Part shown: positions 54,881-63,824 of the stretch, piece by piece
Numbering within the stretch: the first letter of the stretch is position 1
How the letters are laid out: each line of letters begins with the position of its first letter
Origin: Chitinophaga sp. CF418
GTDB taxonomy: Bacteria > Bacteroidota > Bacteroidia > Chitinophagales > Chitinophagaceae
Length of the DNA: 64,000 bases
NCBI RefSeq assembly: GCF_900142925.1
Contig: NZ_FRCN01000002.1
Location: 682,001-746,000, forward strand
Direction of reading: 5' to 3'
The notes under the pieces: model-generated
Databases searched by the model: none
What the model saw: the letters and a program-made list of their open reading frames with translations, nothing else
Told to the model about the DNA's origin: nothing
Position numbers and translations under genes: made by a program

Positions 54881-55609
54881 ATGAAAAAAGCTTTGATAAT
54901 CGATGACGAACGCCTGGCCAGAAGCGAGCTGAAAAAATTACTGGCTGACCACCCTGAGATAGTGGTAGTGGGAGAAGCCGTAAATGCAAAGGACGGACTG
55001 GAAAAAATTGAAACACTGCATCCTGATCTGCTTTTCCTGGATATACAAATGCCGGATAAAACAGGTTTTGATTTGCTGGCAGAATTGGAAAAAGCGCCAC
55101 AGGTGATCTTCACCACAGCTTATGATGAGCATGCACTGAAAGCATTTGAATATAATGCGCTGGATTACCTGCTGAAGCCTATAGAGCCTAAACGCCTGGC
55201 GGATGCAATTCATAAGTTGCATCAGCTGGAGGAAAAAGAGCGGCAGGCGGAAGCCGGGGCTATCCGGACTATCCTCTCAGAAAATGACCAGGTATTTGTA
55301 AAGGACGGAGACCGTTGCTGGTTTGTTAAACTGCAGGAGATCCGGCTTTTTGAAAGTGTAGGCAACTATGCCAGGGTGTATTTTGAAGGTAATAAACCGC
55401 TGATACTGAAGTCTTTAAATGCATTGGAGGAACGTCTGGATGAGCGGACCTTTTTCCGGGCCAACAGGAAGCACATTGTAAACCTACGCATGATCGAGAA
55501 AATCGATACCTATTTCAACGGAGGTTTGCTGCTGGAAATGCGTGGAGGGGAAAAAATAGAAGTGAGCCGCAGGCAGGCTGTGAAGTTTAAAGAGATGATG
55601 AGCCTTTGA
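54881..55609 (+). CDS. LytTR-type response regulator
   Basis: The 242-residue protein has a receiver domain (acidic pair D8/D9, phospho-acceptor D54 in LLFLDIQMP, T79, K99) and a LytTR DNA-binding domain from about 135 (WFVKLQEIRLFESVGNYARV, FFRANRKHIVNLRMIEKID, ELSRRQAVKFKE-like end). I use ATG 54881, not the upstream TTG. It forms a pair with the kinase upstream. Its targets are not obvious in the window. The gap to 55720 has no gene. Confidence 0.95.
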   Translation: MKKALIIDDERLARSELKKLLADHPEIVVVGEAVNAKDGLEKIETLHPDLLFLDIQMPDKTGFDLLAELEKAPQVIFTTAYDEHALKAFEYNALDYLLKPIEPKRLADAIHKLHQLEEKERQAEAGAIRTILSENDQVFVKDGDRCWFVKLQEIRLFESVGNYARVYFEGNKPLILKSLNALEERLDERTFFRANRKHIVNLRMIEKIDTYFNGGLLLEMRGGEKIEVSRRQAVKFKEMMSL

Positions 55610-55719
55610 GGGTTGTTCCAGACCGGATCTGTTTCGTATAGAGGATTGGCCGGGATAATTATTACAGCTTTTCAAAGATCGCCCTATGGCTGCAGGAAGT
55701 AGCCGCAGGACTTAAAAAT

Positions 55720-55773
55720 AAAAAAGAGAACGCTGATTATCGTATTCACTACGGCAATCAGCGTTTCTCTTTT
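55720..55773. terminator. Terminator between the LytTR and GGGP synthase genes
   Basis: AAAAGAGAACGCTGATT and AATCAGCGTTTCTCTTTT pair with one bulge (arms about 55721-55738 and 55756-55773). A- and T-runs suit both directions. Confidence 0.8.
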
Positions 55774-55781
55774 AAGTTTAA

Positions 55782-56540
55782 TTATTTTAATACTGGAGCA
55801 GCTGCGTGTACTGCATCAGCCATTTCTTTAATCAGAGAGGTTTCTTTCTCAATAGCGTTTCCTACAACGATAATATCAGCGCCGGCTTTGCAATTGAGGT
55901 ATGCCTTTTCTGCATCGCGAATACCGCCGCCTACTATGATAGGGGCCGATACCTGGCTGGCAACACGTGCTATCATGGTTTCACTGATAGGCTTACGGGC
56001 GCCGCTGCCTGCATCCATGAAAACTACCTTCATGCCGAGCATTTCTCCTGCGATGGCAGTACACATAGCAATGTCGTCTTTATCGGCAGGAATCGGGGTC
56101 GTATTGCTGATATATGAAACGGTAGTAGGGGCACCACCATCTATCAGGATGTAACCGGTAGAAATAACTTCCAATCCGCTTTTTTTAACAGCGGGAGCTG
56201 ATAACACATGTTGTCCTATCAGTAATTCGGGGTTACGGCCAGATATTACGGACAGATAGAGCAATGCATCAGCATAGCGGGAGACCTGAGATGGGCTACC
56301 GGGAAACAATACAACAGGAATATCACATAGACTTTTAAACTGTTGTACGCATTCATCGAGGTGATCAGTGATCACAAGACTGCCTCCCAGAAAAATGTAA
56401 TCCACCTTTGCTGCTGTACATTTTGCCGCAAGGTCTGCTATGCCAGCAGGAGTTACCTTGTCCGGATCAATCAGAACAGCAAAAGATTTTATACCCTTCG
56501 CCTTTCTATCGATAAAAGAGTTGTATATTTTATTGTGCAT
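55782..56540 (-). CDS. Geranylgeranylglyceryl/heptaprenylglyceryl phosphate synthase (GGGPS/PcrB family)
   Basis: The 252-residue TIM-barrel enzyme joins glycerol-1-phosphate to a polyprenyl diphosphate by an ether bond. Features are FAVLIDPDKVTPAGIADLAA, YIFLGGSLVITDHLDECVQQ, VVLFPGSPSQVSRYADALLY, the STGYILIDGG strand and the phosphate-binding IIVGGGIRDAEKAY and DIIVVGNAIEK. The enzyme is best known from archaeal membrane lipids, and bacterial members occur in Bacteroidota. The product's fate in this cell is unknown. The gene stands alone upstream of a terminator. Confidence 0.93.
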   Translation of the reverse strand: MHNKIYNSFIDRKAKGIKSFAVLIDPDKVTPAGIADLAAKCTAAKVDYIFLGGSLVITDHLDECVQQFKSLCDIPVVLFPGSPSQVSRYADALLYLSVISGRNPELLIGQHVLSAPAVKKSGLEVISTGYILIDGGAPTTVSYISNTTPIPADKDDIAMCTAIAGEMLGMKVVFMDAGSGARKPISETMIARVASQVSAPIIVGGGIRDAEKAYLNCKAGADIIVVGNAIEKETSLIKEMADAVHAAAPVLK

Positions 56541-57402
56541 TAAAATAGCATTGTTCCGGTTGTCGCAAATGTATAAATTTTTCGGTAATAAGTCACATTG
56601 TTAGTTAAATATGCATATTATCCATTTTTTATTCGTGAAAGTCCCCGCCAAGCAAGGGTTCTGCTCGTTTACCTCACAATCTTCAGGCCATTTCCTCTTT
56701 GTAAACCAATGAAAACCAAAAAGGTTAAAAGGGTTTCATATCAAATAAAAATATACTTTTTTAACAGCCCCAGCAAGTACTTAAATGAGCGTAAAAGGCC
56801 ATTCTACCGGCCTCGTCATGTGATTTGGCTGATGAATATGTTATCAAATACAGCCAAAACAGTCCCATCTATAGTGAATTTCAGGGCTCGTTAACGAATT
56901 TAGCAAAAAAGTCGGAATGTGTTAAATTCAATACAGTAAAGGGTTACAGCTATTATACGGCCCCTGCCTTTGTTAATGATTTGTTATTGTGGCCTGAAAA
57001 TTTCAAAGAAAAATAACATGAGCTTACATTTGTATTCAAATAGGGTTTTCATAGGATAGTAACAAATTGAGGGCGCCTTTCCAGGTGCCCTTACTATTTC
57101 TAGCCATTTACGGACTATCTGCCTTGCGTTACTGCAAAATTAATCTCTCCTTTTACTGATCTGTTTTAGCAATCCACTATAGTTTTTCATTGTCTGTTTA
57201 CGATTTTCTTTTGGTTGTTCACTGCCTTTTTCAACAATGCTTCCGGAGGACAGTTTATGTTTATTTTAATATATCCGTAAAAAAGTGGATTTTGGATTTT
57301 TAACAAATCTTTTAATTTTTTACCAGCTTTTTAAAAAGAGTGATGACAATTTGAAGAATTTCAAATATTTATGAGGTTGTCTATCTTGCAATAAATATTT
57401 AT
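56541..57402. other. Gene-poor AT-rich region with two doubtful small frames
   Basis: No credible gene is seen. One frame at 56825-57016 (TTG start, 63 codons) encodes a protein-like stretch with IYSEFQGSLTNLAKKSECVK and FVNDLLLWPENFKEK but no ATG; another (56709-56894, ATG) overlaps it in a different frame. They could be the remains of one gene broken by a frameshift. A weak hairpin follows at 57070. The rest (57100-57402) shows nothing. Confidence 0.5.
57070..57092 (+). terminator. Weak hairpin, possible terminator
   Basis: AGGGCGCCT (57070-57078) pairs with AGGTGCCCT (57083-57091, one G-U), with only a modest T content after it. It follows the doubtful small frame ending at 57016. Confidence 0.45.
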
Positions 57403-57410
57403 TATATTTG
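57403..57410 (+). promoter_or_regulatory. Predicted -7 box of a short transcription unit (TATATTTG)
   Basis: TATATTTG matches TAnnTTTG, and a TTG lies 23 bases upstream (57377-57379), at the outer edge of the usual -33 spacing. Confidence 0.55.
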
Positions 57411-57443
57411 TTATTGTATTAATTTTATTATGGTTACTGTCCT

Positions 57444-57491
57444 ATGAAAAACCAAATATTTCCTACAGGCGTGAATCATCATGCAATGTAA
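57444..57491 (+). CDS. Possible 15-residue leader peptide or micro-gene
   Basis: ATG at 57444 opens a 15-codon frame reading MKNQIFPTGVNHHAM, which stops at 57489. It lies between a promoter box (57403) and a strong terminator (57503), so a transcript of about 120 bases would carry only this frame. It could be a leader peptide, a small RNA with an accidental frame, or a micro-protein. No family is known to me. Confidence 0.35.
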   Translation: MKNQIFPTGVNHHAM

Positions 57492-57502
57492 AATGACTCT
57501 CG

Positions 57503-57536
57503 AAAGCAATGGTTTATCCATTGCTTTTGTTTTTTC
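57503..57536 (+). terminator. Strong terminator after the 15-codon frame
   Basis: AAAGCAATGG pairs perfectly with CCATTGCTTT (57503-57512, 57518-57527) around TTTAT, followed by TGTTTTTT. No larger gene lies directly upstream. Confidence 0.85.
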
Positions 57537-57578
57537 TGCCGGAGCGGCCGTTTTTCCGGTACAATTGTTTGGGATTTA

Positions 57579-57586
57579 TAATTTTG
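57579..57586 (+). promoter_or_regulatory. Predicted -7 box for the secreted charged protein (TAATTTTG)
   Basis: TAATTTTG matches TAnnTTTG and lies 35 bases before the ATG at 57622, downstream of the terminator at 57503. It indicates that the gene is transcribed separately from the short unit. Confidence 0.5.
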
Positions 57587-57621
57587 ATTTTGTATTTTTA
57601 GTCTTACAAATTTTTTACACT

Positions 57622-58194
57622 ATGAAAAAGCTGTTGTTTCTGCTGTTGGTAAGTTTAGCCTCAGCCGCATCAGCAAGCGCAAGTAGCGAAAAATGGAAGG
57701 ACGAGGACAAAACCAAAGCTGCGAAAGAGAAGGAGAAGGAAAAAGAAGGGGACAAAACCGGAAGTAAGAATGCTAATTGCGATGATAAATCTGTAACATC
57801 TACGAAAGTCGCCGCTGCCAGACCTGGCAGGGTTGAGGAATACGTGTGGATGTTGCCCAAAGATCAGGATGGTGATAAAATGTATGAAGAGGAGTTGAAG
57901 AAGGGAATTGTAGACCTCTACAAATGGTACCTTCAGAATGAGTCCCGCATCAACAATAACGACATTTTAAAGATGACCGGCAATGAGCTGGCCTTCCCTT
58001 TCAAAGTCGATCCAAAGACCTTACAGCAGTATTTTCAATTCGTAAAGAATAATTTTCCCGGCTTGAGTGAGGATGATCTGTCTGATGACGCCTCCGCTGT
58101 TAAAAAACAACCAGTTGCCAATCGGAAAAAATATGCACCTGTCAGCAGAAGAGACGATATGGAGAGTCAGATGACACTCCCTGTTAATAAATAA
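57622..58194 (+). CDS. Secreted, strongly charged protein of unknown function
   Basis: The 190-residue protein has a signal peptide (MKKLLFLLLVSLASAASASA) and a highly charged stretch (KDEDKTKAAKEKEKEKEGDK) before a mostly helical part with YVWMLPKDQDGDKMYEEELK and LQQYFQFVKNNFPGLSEDDL. It is probably periplasmic. I start at ATG 57622; the frame is open to 57481, but that extension would cross a terminator. YcxB-like gene follows 18 bases later, so the two form an operon. No family recognised. Confidence 0.75.
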   Translation: MKKLLFLLLVSLASAASASASSEKWKDEDKTKAAKEKEKEKEGDKTGSKNANCDDKSVTSTKVAAARPGRVEEYVWMLPKDQDGDKMYEEELKKGIVDLYKWYLQNESRINNNDILKMTGNELAFPFKVDPKTLQQYFQFVKNNFPGLSEDDLSDDASAVKKQPVANRKKYAPVSRRDDMESQMTLPVNK

Positions 58195-58212
58195 AAAGTT
58201 TGCCTTGCCATA

Positions 58213-58695
58213 ATGCATTTTTTGGAGTTTAGTTACAATAAGGAGGAGGTATTGAATGCATTACGCTATCATTTCATGCAGCGGGGAGAAATAAAAGTAT
58301 TCCGAAACACACTCTTCATCCTGCTGGCCTTCACAATGGCCGGATATGCTTTCAAAATAGTTACAACTGGCGCCCTCATTGGTATAGCAGCCATGGTACT
58401 GCTGATCATTGCGGTGTTCTGGTTTTTGTTGCCCGTATCTATCTACAATAAAGCCGCTACTTTCAAAGACAATATTCACCTGAAATATTCTGAAGAAGGG
58501 ATCACTATTTCCACCCGTAATAGTGAACATCAGCGCTTGCTCTCCTGGAGCACATTTACCAAAGTAGTGGAGGCCAAAAACTTTTTCTTCCTTTACCGGG
58601 GTAAAAAGAACTTCTTCCTCGTTCCCACCAGCGCATTTAAATCAGAAGACGCACAGAAAGAATTCAGCCGCCTGGCTAATAATAATATCAATTAA
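58213..58695 (+). CDS. YcxB-like membrane protein
   Basis: The 160-residue protein has two adjacent membrane helices (FRNTLFILLAFTMAGYAFKI and GALIGIAAMVLLIIAVFWFL) and then a cytoplasmic YcxB-like part with EEGITISTRNSEHQRLLSWS, FFFLYRGKKNFFLVPTSAF and a final EFSRLANNN. The family is uncharacterised. It follows the secreted protein gene and ends before a terminator shared with the second SusD gene. Confidence 0.85.
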   Translation: MHFLEFSYNKEEVLNALRYHFMQRGEIKVFRNTLFILLAFTMAGYAFKIVTTGALIGIAAMVLLIIAVFWFLLPVSIYNKAATFKDNIHLKYSEEGITISTRNSEHQRLLSWSTFTKVVEAKNFFFLYRGKKNFFLVPTSAFKSEDAQKEFSRLANNNIN

Positions 58696-58725
58696 AAAGC
58701 CCCGGCCGCAGGGCCAGGGCTTTTA
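58695..58725. terminator. Terminator shared by the YcxB-like gene and the second SusD gene
   Basis: AAAAGCCC (58695-58702) pairs with GGGCTTTT (58717-58724), with an inner GGCC/GGCC stem. Confidence 0.8.
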
Positions 58726-58770
58726 CCATCATCTCAGACGGCGGGAATTTATGTAGGATAGTTGTGTTTG

Positions 58771-60231
58771 TTAGAACTTATCCCACCAGCTCTTCGTTGC
58801 TTTCGTATCTCCTCCAATATCACTGGCTGCTTTTTTATACGCTGCCGCATTCTGTGTCTGCTCTCCTAAAGGATAAGTAAGACGGGATGGTACAAAACGA
58901 ACATTCTGGTCTAATGAGCCGGAATAAGGCGCTATAAATAATGAATCACCATTTGGCTTTTTGAAGTCCAGACGCAGGCGCTCAAACCATGCCTGGAAGC
59001 CCTGTGGATACAACGCCAGCCACTTCTGTGTACCAATCACATTTTTCCAGTCACCAGCAGTGTAAGGTACAGACGCAATATATGCATCAACACCTGTGGT
59101 AACCTGCCAATAAGCCATGGAAGCTCTAATGCCGGCTTCATACCAGCTTGCGGCCGGTTGACCCACTGACCAGCCTCTTGCTGCTGCTTCTGCCAGAATA
59201 AAGGCCACTTCCGGATATGTCATCAGGATACCTGGCATGGTAGCAGAATATATCTGTGTGCCAGGATAGGAATAATTATCAGGAGCTAGTCTGGTGGGAT
59301 CATTAGCACTGATACCATATATCAGCCCAGTGATCTGCCCCGTACCTTTAGCCGGTCTTGCATATATACCCAGACGGGGATCATTTGTGCTTTTCATATA
59401 ATTCACCAGCGTTGTGCTGACAAAGAAATCCAGTACTTCCCTCTCGGAATCATTTAAAGGAAACTTATTAGGTGCAGTGGCAATATATGCGAATTGTGCG
59501 TTGTCACCATTGCTGGTCATGGCTGCCTGGTAATTGGCTTCGATAACAGCTTTTGCCTTTTCAGGCGCAGCGTCTGCGACACGGATGGCTAAGCGGAGCA
59601 GTAAAGAATGCGCCAACGTCCGCCATTTTGTTACATCACCATTGTAGATCACATCGCCGGAAGTGAATGTAGGTTGTGCCGGGTCCAATGCTGTGATCTG
59701 CTGTTGTAATGTGTCAATAAGTGAAGTATAGATTGACTCCTGACTGTCGTATGCCGGTGTAATATTCTCGCCTTCTTTTAGGGCCTGTGAATAAGGTATA
59801 TTCACGTAGGTGTCTGTCAGGATCTGATACAGCCATACTTTTAATATGGTGGCAATGGCATTCTGATTTTTAGCTGCCGGATTGTTACCACTTTCATTGT
59901 TAAGTGTAACGATCTTGTCCAGGTTATGCAGCGACACATACATAAAGTTCCAGAAGGCTGTATTGTTATTTTCATCAATCGCATACTGGCTGTCTCCCAC
60001 TCTTGAATTCCCCGACCAGTATTGTGCATAATGCATACCGATATAGCCATTCTGCAGTGTACTGTAGAGGTAGTCCATTGCATTTTTCTCTGCGCCGGTC
60101 AGCAGGTAAGCAGGAGATGTAGTAGTAGGGCGGGTAGGATCGTGATTAATGTCATCGAGCTTTTTACACCCTGCCATCATCACGAAGATGAATAATACCG
60201 GCCATGCATATATTAAGAATCTTTTCAGCAT
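58771..60231 (-). CDS. SusD/RagB-family surface lipoprotein (SusD-like type 2)
   Basis: The 486-residue protein has a lipoprotein signal (MLKRFLIYAWPVLFIFVMMAGC, lipobox MAGC at 19-22) and the SusD-like fold with SPAYLLTGAEKNAMDYLYST, PAYDSQESIYTSLIDTLQQQ and a late KWLALYPQGFQAWFERLRLD. It lies 11 bases after the SusC stop codon on the same strand, so they are one operon. Both SusD proteins in this window belong to the same type-2 subgroup, which suggests a similar kind of substrate, possibly peptide or amino-sugar, but this is a guess. Confidence 0.93.
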   Translation of the reverse strand: MLKRFLIYAWPVLFIFVMMAGCKKLDDINHDPTRPTTTSPAYLLTGAEKNAMDYLYSTLQNGYIGMHYAQYWSGNSRVGDSQYAIDENNNTAFWNFMYVSLHNLDKIVTLNNESGNNPAAKNQNAIATILKVWLYQILTDTYVNIPYSQALKEGENITPAYDSQESIYTSLIDTLQQQITALDPAQPTFTSGDVIYNGDVTKWRTLAHSLLLRLAIRVADAAPEKAKAVIEANYQAAMTSNGDNAQFAYIATAPNKFPLNDSEREVLDFFVSTTLVNYMKSTNDPRLGIYARPAKGTGQITGLIYGISANDPTRLAPDNYSYPGTQIYSATMPGILMTYPEVAFILAEAAARGWSVGQPAASWYEAGIRASMAYWQVTTGVDAYIASVPYTAGDWKNVIGTQKWLALYPQGFQAWFERLRLDFKKPNGDSLFIAPYSGSLDQNVRFVPSRLTYPLGEQTQNAAAYKKAASDIGGDTKATKSWWDKF

Positions 60232-60242
60232 TGAATTCAGTT

Positions 60243-63200
60243 TTAGAATGAAACACTCAGGTTAACACCATAAGAACGCAGTGAAGGCAAAGCGCCACCT
60301 TCAATACCCTGAATATTCGATGATGAGTTCAGAATATTGGAAGGATCCACATTCGGTGCATTGGATTTAATCAGCCAGAGGTTACGTCCATACAAAGAAA
60401 GACGGGCGCTTTGTGCATGCACTTTTTTGAACCATGACTCAGGCAGATTATATCCGAGCTTAACCTCACGCAGGTAGATGTAGCTCGCGTCATACAGATT
60501 GGCCTTGCTCAGCGTTTTACCTTCATTGTTCTGGAAATAGGTAGCAGCGTCCAATACTACTTCGTTTGGCCTGCCTTCTTCTGTTACACCTTCAGCAATG
60601 ATACCTTTTTCCCTTACTCCGTTTGCTGCGGTAATATCCAGCAGACCGGAACCTTTACCATACATATTGGTATAAGAGAAGAAATCACCTCCATGCTGGA
60701 AGTCGACGAGTGCCGACAGGTAAACGCCCTTATATGTAAAGGAGTTGGTCACACCACCTACATAATCAGGATATGCGTTACCAATAGGTACGGGGGTGTT
60801 TGTGATTTTGTACAGACCATCAGACCCCACAATTTTCCGGCCCTGAGCATCGTATACATAATCAGTTCCCAATATTGTTCCCATTGGTTTACCTACATAA
60901 GCAGCTACAGATACCCTGGTTGTTCTGCGGTCTGTACCGATCAGCAATACCGGCAGGGAGCTGTTATACTGAGGAATGTCCAGGTTGAGCAGTTTATTAC
61001 GGTTACGTGCGATATTCGCATTGATATCCCAGCGGAAACCATTTTTCAGGCGGATAGGATTCAGGTTAAGTCCTATTTCAAGACCACGGTTCTGTACACT
61101 GCCACCATTTACAATCGTATTGGTAAAACCTGAAGCAGAAGAGATAGGCAGCGGAATGATCTGGTCTTTTGTGACCCTGTCATAATAAGTAACATCAAGG
61201 CCGATATGATCATCCCAGAATTTCAGTGAGATACCTGTTTCATATTCTCTTGTACGTTCCGGTTTCAGTGTCTTATTATATTTGGTAGCCGTCAGCTGTG
61301 TGGCGGGGTAATTGCCGAATGGCGGAATGAACTGGTAAGTATCATAGATCTGGTAAGGATCTGTATCACTACCCACTTGTGATGCACTGGCCCGCAGTTT
61401 ACCAAAGGTCAGCCATTTCCAGTCTTTCAGCAGATCTGAGAAGACAAAGGAGGCTGATGCAGATGGATAGAAGTACGGATTGTTTTCGCTCAACAGTGCA
61501 GAGCTCCAATCAGCACGGCCTGTCAGTTCGAGGAACAGGAAATTTCTGTAACCCAGGGATGCTGTGGCAAAAGCTGAGTTAATCTGTTTTTCGAAGAACT
61601 CATCAATAGGTAGTGCCGTTTGCAATGAGTTGTTCAGGTTATATACACCAGGAATGATCAGACCTCCCACAGTACTCCCACCGGTAGTGGTCCATTTACG
61701 ATGCATGATATTGCCACCCACTAAAGCATTCAGCTTAAAGTCCTTACTAAGGTCTTTATTAATGTTTGCCGTTAACTGGTAGTTCATCTCTCTGGATGTA
61801 CGAACACGTTTGATATAGCCTCCTATGAGATAGTCCTTCGCTGTTCTTTCCTCTTCCAGGGTATTATAATCGTCCATAAACACCCTGCCGCTGATGGTCA
61901 GCCATTTGCTTAGGTCCCAGTCAAGGCCTGCATTACCGAATATACGGTTGCGGCTGTCTGTTTCATAATCCATATAGCGGTTCCAGTATGGGCCATTACT
62001 TGAAGCCACCGCCGGATCACTCCAGGATTTACGGTTCCAGGTGATCTGTGATCCATCTGCATACTGATACTGTTTCTCCTTGTCAATGTCCAGTTGTCGC
62101 TGTCCGTACATAGTGAACTGCAGTGTTGGATTAGGACCTGTGAAACCGGTACCCGGCCTGGCTTTAGCCTTCATCGCAGTATAATTCAGTGAGGCTACGC
62201 CACGGAGCCCTTTGGCTAGCTCATACCCGCCGTTAAAGGAAAGGTTATTACGATTTAAGGACGCATTCGGTAATACGAATATCTGATTCATATTGCCATA
62301 GGAAAGACGGAAATAACCTTTTCCATCATTACCGGCCATGGCTATATTGTTGGTGAGTGTGTACCCCGTTCTGTAGAAATCCTTCACGTTGTTGGGATTA
62401 GCTACCCATGGTGCTGTCTGACCAAAGTAAGGGTTCCCTTTGTTCTTGTCCCATGACCAGTAGTGACGTACCATCTGGCCATCCAGTTTAGGTCCCCATG
62501 AAGCATCATCGTAATATTTTGCCAACAGATCATAGCGGCCTTTACCATCATTGTTATCGTATGTAGCATGCGCTTCATCGATGAAAGCTTCCGGATGCTG
62601 ATTGTAATAGAGTGTATCAAACTTTCCACCGGTACCACCACCATACTCATTCTGGTATTCAGGCAGTACATATACTCTGTCCATCTGTGCATTCATGCTA
62701 TAAGTAACGCCTATACCACCAGACACTTCAGGACGTTTCTTGGTAGTGATCAGCATTACACCATTTGCACCGCGGCTACCATACAGCGCAGTGGCCGCAG
62801 CACCTTTCAGGACGGATATATTGTCGATATCTTCAGGGTTAATATCCTGAAGAGAACTACCAAAGTCATAACCACCACCACCGTTCAGCTGACCACCCTG
62901 GTTGGTATTATTATTTATGAATGGAGTACCATCTACAACTATGAAGGCATTGTTGTCGCCCAGGATAGACTTTACACCACGGATAGTGATCTTCGTAGAG
63001 CCACCCATAGAACCTGTGTTGGTATTGATTTGCAAGCCGGGTACCTTACCTGTGAGCGCATTGGCAAAGTTTACTTCCTTTGCTTCCTGTACGGCATTTC
63101 CACCTACTTCTTCCACTGCGTAGCCAACAGCACGTGTATTTTTCTGGATACCCAAGGCGGTTACTACTACTTCTTTGAGTGCTTTCTGGCCGGCAGATGC

Positions 63201-63824
63201 GGATGCCAGGCGTATATTCAGCTGTTCTCTTGAATCGAGCGGGACCGACTGTTCAGCATAGCTGGGAGCGGCAATTTTGATGGTATCTCCGAGAGATGCC
63301 TTTAACGTAAACGCACCATCTGCAGCTGTAGCGACCGCTTCTTTCGTAGAAAGATTTACAACCTGTGCGCCGGGAATTGGTGTACCACCAGTTTCTTTTA
63401 CCACACCTTTCAGGCTAAACTGATTTGCTTCTTTCTTCAGTTTATTGGAATCTGCGGGAAGGATCAGTGCGGTATCACGCTTTGGTTTGGCTGTTGTATC
63501 AGTTGCTGTTTTAGCAGCCGAATCTTTCTTCGGTCGTGATGTATCAGACGAAGGAGTGACGACTACGGGTGATGCAGTTGCAGGTTTAGTAGTGTCTTTC
63601 TTCCCCGATGAGGAAGGTGTTATAACTACCGGGCTGGTAGTGGGTTTTACAGTGGTATCTTTCTGCTGAAAGCTAACATTATCTGTAACAGATGGCTGAT
63701 ATCTGATTATCTCAGCACTGGTTCCGGAAATGGAGTGGTTAACGCGTGTGCCTGCTTTAACGGGTTTTACACTACAGAAAAAGGCAAAGCACAGCCACAA
63801 CCAGTTGAGTACATGGCTTCTCAT
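60243..63824 (-). CDS. SusC/RagA-family TonB-linked protein with an N-terminal Pro/Thr/Ser/Lys linker
   Basis: The 1193-residue protein has a signal peptide (to about KAG24), a low-complexity linker at about 52-133, a carboxypeptidase-D-regulatory-like domain (137-215, LKGVVKETGGTPIPGAQVVN), TonB-box region EVVVTALGIQKN, plug (ALTGKVPGLQINTNTGSMG, VLKGAAATALYGSRGANGV) and barrel. The linker holds two copies of SPVV[IV]TPSS 21 residues apart and KKD/TTKP units; it has replaced the STN domain or simply extends the periplasmic N-terminus. It pairs with the SusD gene downstream. The 5' side is not complete with a promoter that I can see. Confidence 0.93.
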   Translation of the reverse strand: MRSHVLNWLWLCFAFFCSVKPVKAGTRVNHSISGTSAEIIRYQPSVTDNVSFQQKDTTVKPTTSPVVITPSSSGKKDTTKPATASPVVVTPSSDTSRPKKDSAAKTATDTTAKPKRDTALILPADSNKLKKEANQFSLKGVVKETGGTPIPGAQVVNLSTKEAVATAADGAFTLKASLGDTIKIAAPSYAEQSVPLDSREQLNIRLASASAGQKALKEVVVTALGIQKNTRAVGYAVEEVGGNAVQEAKEVNFANALTGKVPGLQINTNTGSMGGSTKITIRGVKSILGDNNAFIVVDGTPFINNNTNQGGQLNGGGGYDFGSSLQDINPEDIDNISVLKGAAATALYGSRGANGVMLITTKKRPEVSGGIGVTYSMNAQMDRVYVLPEYQNEYGGGTGGKFDTLYYNQHPEAFIDEAHATYDNNDGKGRYDLLAKYYDDASWGPKLDGQMVRHYWSWDKNKGNPYFGQTAPWVANPNNVKDFYRTGYTLTNNIAMAGNDGKGYFRLSYGNMNQIFVLPNASLNRNNLSFNGGYELAKGLRGVASLNYTAMKAKARPGTGFTGPNPTLQFTMYGQRQLDIDKEKQYQYADGSQITWNRKSWSDPAVASSNGPYWNRYMDYETDSRNRIFGNAGLDWDLSKWLTISGRVFMDDYNTLEEERTAKDYLIGGYIKRVRTSREMNYQLTANINKDLSKDFKLNALVGGNIMHRKWTTTGGSTVGGLIIPGVYNLNNSLQTALPIDEFFEKQINSAFATASLGYRNFLFLELTGRADWSSALLSENNPYFYPSASASFVFSDLLKDWKWLTFGKLRASASQVGSDTDPYQIYDTYQFIPPFGNYPATQLTATKYNKTLKPERTREYETGISLKFWDDHIGLDVTYYDRVTKDQIIPLPISSASGFTNTIVNGGSVQNRGLEIGLNLNPIRLKNGFRWDINANIARNRNKLLNLDIPQYNSSLPVLLIGTDRRTTRVSVAAYVGKPMGTILGTDYVYDAQGRKIVGSDGLYKITNTPVPIGNAYPDYVGGVTNSFTYKGVYLSALVDFQHGGDFFSYTNMYGKGSGLLDITAANGVREKGIIAEGVTEEGRPNEVVLDAATYFQNNEGKTLSKANLYDASYIYLREVKLGYNLPESWFKKVHAQSARLSLYGRNLWLIKSNAPNVDPSNILNSSSNIQGIEGGALPSLRSYGVNLSVSF

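Noticed and set aside
57481..57621. 47-residue N-terminal extension of the charged secreted protein
   Set aside because: It crosses a perfect terminator hairpin and removes the signal peptide from the N-terminus.
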